A model generated the notes under the pieces. That model was not told where the DNA came from and made no database searches. It was given only the letters and a program-made list of their open reading frames with translations. A stretch of 7,939 bases of DNA from positions 1-7,939 of the forward strand of contig CATVQN010000038.1 in NCBI GenBank assembly GCA_958346135.1. The letters are read 5' to 3'. Positions within the stretch are counted from its first letter, which is position 1, and each line of letters opens with the position of its first letter. The stretch is from an uncultured Eubacteriales bacterium. GTDB taxonomy: Bacteria > Bacillota > Clostridia > Monoglobales > Monoglobaceae. Made by a program: the position numbers and the translations under genes. Positions 1-5,095 of the stretch are shown here, in pieces.

Positions 1-2
1 GC

Positions 3-23
3 CACATCCGTAAAACCGCATAA
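3..23 (+). other. Possible 3' end of an upstream gene
   Basis: Reading from base 3, the frame gives HIRKTA and then a TAA stop at 21-23. A hairpin begins right after it, so this may be the tail of a gene that starts outside the window. In many Firmicutes the gene before smpB is rnr (RNase R), but six residues cannot identify it. Another frame (from base 1) is also open up to a TGA at 64-66, so the assignment is only suggestive. Confidence 0.25.
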
Positions 24-44
24 ACTCTATACTTTTAGAGTTTT
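22..44 (+). terminator. Hairpin with short T run upstream of smpB
   Basis: AAACTCTA (22-29) pairs perfectly with TAGAGTTT (36-43) around a 6-nt loop, and the right arm ends in TTTT (41-44). This could be a weak intrinsic terminator for an upstream gene. The T run lies mostly inside the stem, and a flanking GCCAC (1-5) / GTGGC (49-53) pair could lengthen the structure, so it may instead be a leader structure of smpB. Confidence 0.35.
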
Positions 45-70
45 GCACGTGGCTAGCATATCTTGAAAAC

Positions 71-80
71 AGGAGGTGAT
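71..80 (+). promoter_or_regulatory. Strong ribosome binding site of smpB
   Basis: AGGAGGTGAT is almost a full complement of the 16S rRNA 3' end. The AGGAGG core sits 7 nt before the ATG at 84, and this decides the start in favour of that ATG over the TTG at 63. Confidence 0.9.
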
Positions 81-83
81 CCC

Positions 84-551
84 ATGGCAAAGGAGAAAAA
101 GAATCCGGTGATTGCCCGGAATAAAAAGGCCTATCACGACTACTTTGTAGACGAAGAACTGGAAGCGGGACTGGCTCTGACCGGAACCGAAGTAAAATCC
201 ATTCGCGCCGGACGGGTCAACCTAAAAGACAGCTATGTCTCCTGCAAGACCGGTGAAGCCATCCTAATCGGCATGCATATCAGTCCCTATGACTTCGGAA
301 ATATCTTTAATCACGAACCCATGCGTTCCCGGCGGCTGCTGCTCCACCGCAGAGAGATTAACAAGCTCATCGGCCTGACCCAGCAGCAAGGGTATACTCT
401 GATTCCGCTTTCTCTGTACTTGAAAGGACAGTATGTCAAACTGAAGCTGGGACTTTGCCGAGGAAAAAAGAGCTATGACAAGCGTGCTGCTCTGGCAGAA
501 CGGGACGCAAAGCGAAGCATGGATCGTATGCTGAAAGAACGAAATCAATAA
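84..551 (+). CDS. smpB: SsrA-binding protein SmpB
   Basis: This is SmpB, the protein partner of tmRNA. It binds the tRNA-like end of tmRNA, helps its alanylation and carries it into the A site of stalled ribosomes for trans-translation. The 155-residue product has the usual family length. Visible family motifs are GTEVKSIR (34-41), NIFNHEP followed by a basic RSRRLLLH stretch (73-88), and GLCRGKKSYDKR (123-134) leading into a basic C-terminal tail that in known SmpBs becomes helical in the mRNA channel. The start is the ATG at 84, because a near-perfect AGGAGGTGAT (71-80) lies just upstream; a TTG at 63 would place this site inside the gene. ssrA lies about 950 bp downstream on the same strand, consistent with the role, with one hydrolase gene between them. 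Confidence 0.97.
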   Translation: MAKEKKNPVIARNKKAYHDYFVDEELEAGLALTGTEVKSIRAGRVNLKDSYVSCKTGEAILIGMHISPYDFGNIFNHEPMRSRRLLLHRREINKLIGLTQQQGYTLIPLSLYLKGQYVKLKLGLCRGKKSYDKRAALAERDAKRSMDRMLKERNQ

Positions 552-584
552 GATAAAATTTAACCATAAATCGGAGATGAAACT

Positions 585-1406
585 ATGTTACATTTTGAAG
601 TGGATATGTCGGTAGATTACAAAGCTATGGGCTGTGCCGAACCGGCTGAGGCACCAAAGCTTACCGCCTATATTTTAGACGAGGATTACCTCAATGCAAC
701 CCAGTGGCAAACCCGGCCGGCTGTGGTCATTTGTCCCGGCGGCGGCTATGGCTTTGTGTCCCCCAGAGAAGCGGAGCCTATCGCCATGAAATACTGTGCA
801 GCGGGATTTCATGCCTTTGTGCTGACCTATTCGATAGCACCTACCGGTTGGCCGGCGGCCTGCTGTGAGCTCTCTAAAGCGATTGCCTATGTGCGCAGCA
901 TTGCGGCGGAGCATCACATCCAAAAGGATAAAATCGTTGTTTGCGGTTTTTCAGCCGGCGGACATCTGGCAGCCAGCATCGGCGTACACTATGACAAAGA
1001 GATTGTCAAAAAATTCTCCGGCGTTACCGGCGAGGAGAACAGACCGGACGGTATGATTCTCGGTTACCCGGTTATCACCGATGAAGAGGCAAAAACGCAT
1101 ATGGGAACTATGGAGAACTTCATTGCCGGACGGGAAGAGGCAAGACCATATTTCGGACTGGAACACCACGTCAGTGAAAATACGCCTAAGACCTTTTTAT
1201 GGCACACCTTTGCAGACAATGGAGTACCGGTAGAGAACTCTATGCGGTTTGCCGAAGCACTTCTTCGACATCATGTTCCCTATGAACTGCATATCTTCCC
1301 GGAAGGTCCTCATGGACTGTCCCTTGCCGATAAGTCCACCGGAATGTCACTTCCGGCTGTTCAGCCTTGGATTGATTTGTCTATTACCTGGTTGGAAAAT
1401 CTGTAA
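585..1406 (+). CDS. Alpha/beta hydrolase, esterase/acetylesterase-like
   Basis: A 273-residue soluble alpha/beta-hydrolase-fold enzyme with no signal peptide, so probably cytoplasmic. The oxyanion-side motif CPGGGYGFVSPREAEPIA is at residues 50-67 and resembles the HGGG-type loop of the carboxylesterase / acetyl-xylan-esterase-like group. The nucleophile elbow is GFSAG with Ser123. The likely acid is Asp211 (in HTFADNGVPVENS) and the likely histidine is His243 (in EGPHGLS), so the triad is complete and well ordered. Such enzymes typically remove acetyl or other short acyl groups from sugars or small esters; the actual substrate cannot be read from sequence. GGAG (573-576) lies 8 nt before the ATG. 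The gene starts 33 nt after smpB and is probably co-transcribed with it, though no link to trans-translation is evident. A related peptidase-like hydrolase is the main alternative. Confidence 0.85.
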   Translation: MLHFEVDMSVDYKAMGCAEPAEAPKLTAYILDEDYLNATQWQTRPAVVICPGGGYGFVSPREAEPIAMKYCAAGFHAFVLTYSIAPTGWPAACCELSKAIAYVRSIAAEHHIQKDKIVVCGFSAGGHLAASIGVHYDKEIVKKFSGVTGEENRPDGMILGYPVITDEEAKTHMGTMENFIAGREEARPYFGLEHHVSENTPKTFLWHTFADNGVPVENSMRFAEALLRHHVPYELHIFPEGPHGLSLADKSTGMSLPAVQPWIDLSITWLENL

Positions 1407-1421
1407 CAAAATTTCTACATA

Positions 1422-1448
1422 GGCACCGAAGGCTTTGTCTTCGATGCC
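1422..1448 (+). repeat. Imperfect hairpin after the hydrolase gene
   Basis: GGCACCGAAG (1422-1431) faces CTTCGATGCC (1439-1448), pairing along ten positions with one C-A mismatch and a 7-nt loop. It begins 15 nt after the hydrolase stop. It has no T run, so it is at best a weak terminator and may instead be an RNA-processing or stability element. Confidence 0.4.
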
Positions 1449-1452
1449 GAAA

Positions 1453-1471
1453 AGAGGGTGTAAATCCCTCT
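1453..1471 (+). repeat. Small hairpin in the tmRNA leader
   Basis: AGAGGG (1453-1458) pairs with CCCTCT (1466-1471) around a TGTAAAT loop. The left arm and loop contain GGGTGTAAA, which recurs at the 5' end of the tmRNA (1502-1510). The loop could also serve as a poor -10 element (GTAAAT, 1460-1465) behind TTGTCT (1435-1440), but the 19-nt spacing is long, so I do not call a promoter. Confidence 0.4.
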
Positions 1472-1478
1472 CATATCC

Positions 1479-1493
1479 GGCGGCTCTGCCGCC
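1479..1493 (+). repeat. GC-rich hairpin just upstream of tmRNA
   Basis: GGCGGC (1479-1484) pairs perfectly with GCCGCC (1488-1493) around TCT. It ends 6 nt before the mature tmRNA 5' end at 1500, in the part of the precursor that RNase P would remove. No T run follows. Confidence 0.45.
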
Positions 1494-1499
1494 AAACAT

Positions 1500-1846
1500 G
1501 GGGGTGTAAAGGTTTCGACGGGGTATTAGATACGCGGAGAGCGGGCCGCAGCGGGTGCTGCGTAAAAAACCCAACTTTTAAAATTAAACGCTAACAATCA
1601 AGTAGCATACGCTGCCTAATGGCGGCTGTCCTCTCTAAATGTACCGCAGTTTAGAAAAGGGCATCATTATCAGCGGTGAACGTGCGCCGGGAAAGCTTTG
1701 ACCTGGCCATGCACTATGAAGCTACCAAACGGCCGAGTTTGTCTATGGACTTTGCCGGGCGGGAATTTTAAACCATAGACTACGCCCGTAGCCGCTCTGC
1801 GGGGATAATGTTTCGGACGGGGGTTCAATCCCCCCCACCTCCACCA
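1500..1846 (+). ncRNA. ssrA: Transfer-messenger RNA (tmRNA, 10Sa RNA)
   Basis: This is a one-piece tmRNA that rescues stalled ribosomes and tags the unfinished protein for proteolysis. The acceptor stem GGGGGTG (1500-1506) pairs with CACCTCC (1836-1842), including the G3:U70 wobble (1502/1840) that marks it for alanyl-tRNA synthetase. Discriminator A is at 1843 and CCA is encoded (1844-1846). The T arm is GGGGG-TTCAATC-CCCCC (1819-1835). The conserved 5' stretch GTAAAGGTTTCGAC begins at 1506. Pseudoknot 1 is visible: CGCAGC (1547-1552) pairs with GCTGCG (1557-1562), and loop GGGT (1553-1556) pairs with ACCC (1569-1572). The tag frame follows at 1590-1619. The 347-nt length is normal for one-piece tmRNA. 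Confidence 0.97.
1590..1619 (+). other. tmRNA tag reading frame, ANNQVAYAA
   Basis: From the likely resume codon GCT (1590) the frame reads ANNQVAYAA and stops at TAA (1617-1619). The Ala-Ala end is the ClpXP-type degron end seen in almost all tags. The resume position is inferred from the upstream AAATTAAAC context, as in clostridial tmRNAs that encode A(N/D)DN...AA tags. A resume codon one triplet earlier would add an Asn. The penultimate part AYAA, instead of the common ALAA, is a mild variant. Confidence 0.8.
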
Positions 1847-1851
1847 CGTCG

Positions 1852-1886
1852 TCGGAATGGACTTCGCTCCATTCCGATTTTTCTTT
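1852..1886 (+). terminator. Intrinsic terminator of ssrA
   Basis: TCGGAATGGA (1852-1861) pairs perfectly with TCCATTCCGA (1868-1877) around a CTTCGC loop, followed by TTTTTCTTT (1878-1886). It starts 6 nt after the tmRNA CCA end, as expected for a Rho-independent terminator. A competing stem, GATTTTT (1876-1882) with AAAAATC (1891-1897), shares the last bases and could compete with it. Confidence 0.92.
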
Positions 1887-2025
1887 ACCGAAAAATCAGT
1901 CATTCGCTTCGTCATTCCTCCTCTTTCCCAAAATGCTACCGCCTTTTGGGAGCCCTGCGCCTTGCGGCGCTTCTATCTTTCTTCATCGGACTTCGCTCAT
2001 GCCGCTGCAAACAGGGCTTTCACAA
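1887..2025. other. Hairpin-rich spacer between ssrA and the DUF134 gene
   Basis: I see no gene here; the open frames on both strands are low-complexity and have no family motifs. Two hairpins are clear: TCCCAAAA (1926-1933) with TTTTGGGA (1944-1951), and GCGCC (1957-1961) with GGCGC (1966-1970). GTCATTC occurs twice (1899-1905, 1911-1917), and GGACTTCGCTC, part of the ssrA terminator hairpin (1859-1869), recurs at 1988-1998. Neither hairpin is followed by a T run in the minus direction, so no clear terminator is visible for the convergent DUF134 gene. Confidence 0.5.
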
Positions 2026-2379
2026 TCAAAGCGCCTTACGATGCTGGCAGCAACCGCCGCAGCCGCATTCTTTCTCTTCTCCATCACAAAGGGAATACTC
2101 TCCTCCTTCTATCCGAAGTCCTATACCCTCTACCAATGCGGCGGCTATTTTTTTCCTTGCTTTATTGTAAATCTGCTGGATCGTGGTACGCGCAACTCGC
2201 ATATAACTGGCACATTCCTCCTGAGAAAATCCCTCTTTGTCTATTAGACGGATTGTCTCATACTCATCGACAGTCAAAATTATTTTATTGTCTGCTCCGC
2301 TCTCCATCCCATTTTCCGGATGAAATTCGTTAACCTTGGGAAGACAGCATACCTTCCTGCATTTTCTCGGTCTTGGCAT
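2026..2379 (-). CDS. DUF134/UPF0251 family HTH DNA-binding protein
   Basis: A 117-residue protein of the DUF134 (UPF0251) family. The N-terminus MPRPRKCRKVCCLP, the core LTVDEYETIRLIDKEGFSQEE (from residue 36) and the helix-turn-helix-like stretch FSQEECASYMRVARTTIQQIYNKARKKIA (51-79) are hallmarks; the latter resembles sigma-70 region 4. It should bind DNA in the cytoplasm, but the family's ligand is not established. Unusual cysteine content stands out: C7, C11 and C12 at the N-terminus, C98, and a CGCGGCC tail (105-111). This suggests metal or iron-sulfur binding, as an inference. AAGGA (within 2386-2393, minus strand) precedes the ATG by about 8 nt. The gene is divergent from the reductase/importer operon, the classic position of a local regulator, and shares a control region with it. 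Confidence 0.88.
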   Translation of the reverse strand: MPRPRKCRKVCCLPKVNEFHPENGMESGADNKIILTVDEYETIRLIDKEGFSQEECASYMRVARTTIQQIYNKARKKIAAALVEGIGLRIEGGEYSLCDGEEKECGCGGCCQHRKAL

Positions 2380-2401
2380 ACGCGATTCCTTTCATAGATG
2401 A

Positions 2402-2430
2402 TTGACAGATACCCTGTATTATGGTATCAT
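2402..2430 (+). promoter_or_regulatory. Sigma-A promoter of the reductase/importer operon
   Basis: A perfect TTGACA -35 (2402-2407), a 17-nt spacer and TATCAT -10 (2425-2430), with an extended -10 TG at 2422-2423. Transcription would begin near 2437, giving a leader of nearly 90 nt before the ATG at 2525. The spacer is almost filled by an inverted repeat, which suggests tight control. Confidence 0.8.
2408..2428. promoter_or_regulatory. Inverted repeat GATACC-N9-GGTATC, candidate operator
   Basis: A perfect 6-bp dyad with a 9-bp centre. It lies between the -35 and -10 of the plus promoter and covers part of the -10. A dimeric regulator bound here would block or remodel both divergent promoters. 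The divergent DUF134 protein is the obvious candidate, by position only. Confidence 0.5.
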
Positions 2431-2455
2431 AAAACCAGTTTATGACATATGTCAT
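2426..2455 (-). promoter_or_regulatory. Probable minus-strand promoter of the DUF134 gene
   Basis: Read on the minus strand, ATGACA (plus 2450-2455) stands 18 nt before TATGAT (plus 2426-2431), a good match to a housekeeping promoter. Its -10 overlaps the -10 of the plus-strand promoter almost exactly, so the two promoters should compete. The -35 lies inside the palindrome at 2442-2455. Confidence 0.55.
2442..2455. promoter_or_regulatory. Perfect palindrome ATGACATATGTCAT, candidate operator
   Basis: A 14-bp uninterrupted palindrome just downstream of the expected plus-strand start site and overlapping the minus-strand -35. The half site ATATGTCA (2447-2454) appears again at 2484-2491, 37 bp further on. 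Its look is compatible with a CRP/FNR-type or other dimeric regulator, but it matches no consensus I can name confidently. Confidence 0.5.
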
Positions 2456-2524
2456 TTATTGGCATTGTATCACATGAAATAGGATATGTCAAATAATATA
2501 AGAACAAGCGAGGTAGTTATTATT

Positions 2525-5095
2525 ATGAAAGTAGTAGTCATTGGCGGTGTTGCAGCCGGCACAAAAGCTGCGGCTAAAATCAAACGTGAAGACCGTTCGG
2601 CTCAGGTTGATATTTATACCAAGAGCAACGAGATTTCTTATGCGGGGTGCGGCCTGCCTTATTATGTCGGAGGCGATATAGAAACAAGGGACGAGCTTAT
2701 TGTAAACTCTCCGGAAAAGTTTTCCTCGCTTACAGGTGCATCCGTTTACATTGGGCAGGAAGCAATCTGCGTTGACGCAAAAGCAAAAACCGTAGTTTTC
2801 AAAAGCACCGTTGACGGATCACTGCAAACCATAGATTATGATAAACTGATTGTTGCAAGCGGCGCTTCACCGATTGTCCCCAACATCGACGGTGTAGACC
2901 GCAAAGGTGTCTTTGCAGTTCGTACACCGGATGACGCCATTGCCATCCGCACTTATATTGAAAACAACAACTGTAAAAAGGCCGTGGTTGTCGGCGCCGG
3001 GTTCATAGGCATGGAAATGGCCGAAAATCTTCTGGCACAAAAGCTGTCCGTCACGGTAATTGATATGGCAAACCAAATTCTTCCTAATATTCTTGACCCC
3101 GAAATGGCGGGCTTTGCCGCAAGGGAGCTCCGCAAGGGCGGAATGAGAATATTAACAAAAACCGCAGTTTCCTCTCTAAAGGGCGAAAATGCAATTACCT
3201 CTGTTGTGACAAGCGCCGGAGAGCTTCCGGCAGACCTCTTGATATTGAGTATCGGGATTCGACCCGCTACCGCTTTTATAGAAAGCACCGGCATTGAAAT
3301 GATGCATGGCACTATTGCAGTCGATGCATATCAGAAGTCCAGCATAGAGGATATTTATGCCGTAGGCGACTGTGCGATGGTGAAAAACCGTATTACCGGT
3401 GAACCGCAATGGTCTGCCATGGGTTCAACAGCAAATATTACCGCTCGGTGTCTTGCAAAGACACTTACCGGGACAAGCAGTATGTACGGCGGCTGTCTGG
3501 GGACAGGGGTTGTAAAGCTCTCCCCGGCCTTAAGCGCAGGACGTACGGGGCTTTCCGAAGAACAGGCTGTCAGCGCCGGATACGATGTGGAAACCGTTGT
3601 CTGTGTCAGTGATGATAAAGCGCATTATTATCCGGATTCTTCCGTATTTATCACAAAGCTGATTGCAGATAAAGACACGGCAAGGCTGCTGGGTATGCAG
3701 GTGCTGGGCGGCGGAGCGGTTGATAAGATGACGGATATTGCCGTTGTGGGCATTTCGGCAGGTCTTAAGGTCAGCGACTTTGATACCATGGATATGGCAT
3801 ATGCACCGCCGTTTTCTACGGCAATTCATCCCTTTGTTCAGGCATGCTATGTACTGCAAAACAAGATGAACGGAGCTTTTGAGACATTTACACCTGCTGA
3901 ATATCTTGCGGGAAAAGCAAAAGACTACCGTGTGATTGATGTTCAGCCCGAAGCTAAAATCTTCGGTGCGACATGGGTAGACCTCGGAAAAGTCAATAGT
4001 GAAATTGAGGGTATCGATAAGGATGAAAAGTTGCTTTTGGTCTGCACGAGAGGCAAGAGAGGATATTTTCTGCAGAACCGCTTAAAATATTACGGTTATA
4101 CCAGCACACGAGTTTTAGAGGGCGGTGCGTTTTTCAACACGGTAAAGGTTGAAAATGCTGCTGGTGTACTTTCGGCGGCAGAGATCAAACGGGTAAAGGG
4201 GCTTGGCTGTCTTCAGGATAAGCGTTATGCCGATGTATTTAATGTGCGGGTTATTACCAAGAACGGAAAGATTACGGCAGCAGAGCAGCATATTATTGCA
4301 CAAGCGGCAGAGAAATTCGGAAGCGGCGAGGTCACGATGACCTCCCGGCTTACCTTGGAAATTCAAGGCGTCCGCTACGCAGATATTGACGATATTATTA
4401 CATACCTAAACGAAAATGGTCTGCTTACCGGCGGTACCGGTTCCCTTGTGCGTCCTGTGGTTTCCTGCAAGGGCACCACTTGCCAGTACGGACTGATTGA
4501 TACCTTTGGCTTGAGTGAAAAAATTCATGAGCGTTTCTATCTCGGTTATCACGATGTCACATTGCCGCATAAATTTAAAATAGCCGTGGGCGGCTGTCCA
4601 AACAACTGTGTTAAACCGGATCTCAATGACCTCGGAGTAATCGGTCAGCGTGTTCCCGTTTTAGATACCGAAAAATGCAAAGGCTGCAAAAAGTGTCAGG
4701 TTGAAAGTCATTGCCCCATCGAAGCCGCAAAACTGGATAACGGAAAGCTTGTCATAGGAGCAGAATGTAATAACTGCGGACGCTGCAGGGGTAAATGCCC
4801 GTTTGGTGCTATTTCTGAATATACTGACGGCTACAAAGTATATATCGGCGGCAGATGGGGTAAAAAATTCGCAAACGGAAGACCTCTTGAAAAGATATTT
4901 ACTTCTGAGGATGAGGTACTGGATGTAATTGAACGTGCCATTTTGTTCTTCCGTGACGAGGGCATCTCCGGCGAACGCTTTGCCGATACCATCATGCGTT
5001 TAGGCTTTGAATATGTTCAGGACAAGCTGATAAACAATAAAATTGATAAAACGGCAATTCTAAACAAAACAGTAAAAGGCGGTGCCACATGCTGA
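2525..5095 (+). CDS. CoA-disulfide reductase/rhodanese/siroheme sulfite reductase fusion
   Basis: An 856-residue, probably cytoplasmic, multidomain redox enzyme. Residues 1-450 are a CoA-disulfide reductase-like flavoprotein: FAD motif GGVAAG (7-12), redox Cys42 in SYAGCGLPYY, NAD(P)H motif GAGFIGME (157-164), FAD motif IYAVGDCA (277-284), and a dimerisation domain with YAPPFS (426-431). Residues 455-545 are a compact rhodanese with active loop CTRGKR (Cys507). Residues 560-856 resemble AsrC: a ferredoxin-like half domain (570-635), siroheme/[4Fe-4S] cysteines C648, C653, C691 and C695, and two ferredoxin motifs (C718/C721/C724/C730 and C748/C751/C754/C758). NAD(P)H electrons could thus pass through FAD to siroheme, as in NirB-type reductases. 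Sulfite, thiosulfate or polysulfide are likely substrates (inference); nitrite is the alternative. I chose the ATG at 2525, with GAGGT (2510-2514) 10 nt upstream; the ATG at 2486 would add 13 atypical residues and has a purine run touching it. Confidence 0.9.
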   Translation: MKVVVIGGVAAGTKAAAKIKREDRSAQVDIYTKSNEISYAGCGLPYYVGGDIETRDELIVNSPEKFSSLTGASVYIGQEAICVDAKAKTVVFKSTVDGSLQTIDYDKLIVASGASPIVPNIDGVDRKGVFAVRTPDDAIAIRTYIENNNCKKAVVVGAGFIGMEMAENLLAQKLSVTVIDMANQILPNILDPEMAGFAARELRKGGMRILTKTAVSSLKGENAITSVVTSAGELPADLLILSIGIRPATAFIESTGIEMMHGTIAVDAYQKSSIEDIYAVGDCAMVKNRITGEPQWSAMGSTANITARCLAKTLTGTSSMYGGCLGTGVVKLSPALSAGRTGLSEEQAVSAGYDVETVVCVSDDKAHYYPDSSVFITKLIADKDTARLLGMQVLGGGAVDKMTDIAVVGISAGLKVSDFDTMDMAYAPPFSTAIHPFVQACYVLQNKMNGAFETFTPAEYLAGKAKDYRVIDVQPEAKIFGATWVDLGKVNSEIEGIDKDEKLLLVCTRGKRGYFLQNRLKYYGYTSTRVLEGGAFFNTVKVENAAGVLSAAEIKRVKGLGCLQDKRYADVFNVRVITKNGKITAAEQHIIAQAAEKFGSGEVTMTSRLTLEIQGVRYADIDDIITYLNENGLLTGGTGSLVRPVVSCKGTTCQYGLIDTFGLSEKIHERFYLGYHDVTLPHKFKIAVGGCPNNCVKPDLNDLGVIGQRVPVLDTEKCKGCKKCQVESHCPIEAAKLDNGKLVIGAECNNCGRCRGKCPFGAISEYTDGYKVYIGGRWGKKFANGRPLEKIFTSEDEVLDVIERAILFFRDEGISGERFADTIMRLGFEYVQDKLINNKIDKTAILNKTVKGGATC

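Noticed and set aside
63..83. TTG start for smpB
   Set aside because: The strong AGGAGGTGAT lies after it and points to the ATG at 84.
1670..1915. Minus-strand reading frame of 81 residues containing WWRWGGLNPRPK
   Set aside because: It is antisense to the tmRNA 3' half; this peptide is the product of reading the T arm and acceptor stem backwards, a well-known false gene pattern.
1926..1970. Terminator for the minus-strand DUF134 gene
   Set aside because: The hairpins are real but on the minus strand they are followed by purine-rich, not T-rich, sequence.
1808..2333. Several overlapping plus-strand frames rich in Ser, Arg and Pro
   Set aside because: They run from the tmRNA end through the terminator and opposite the DUF134 gene, with no family motif and no good ribosome binding site.
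2486..2524. ATG at 2486 as start of the fusion enzyme
   Set aside because: The purine run is only one base away, and the extra 13 residues precede the usual MKVVVIGG start of the FAD domain.
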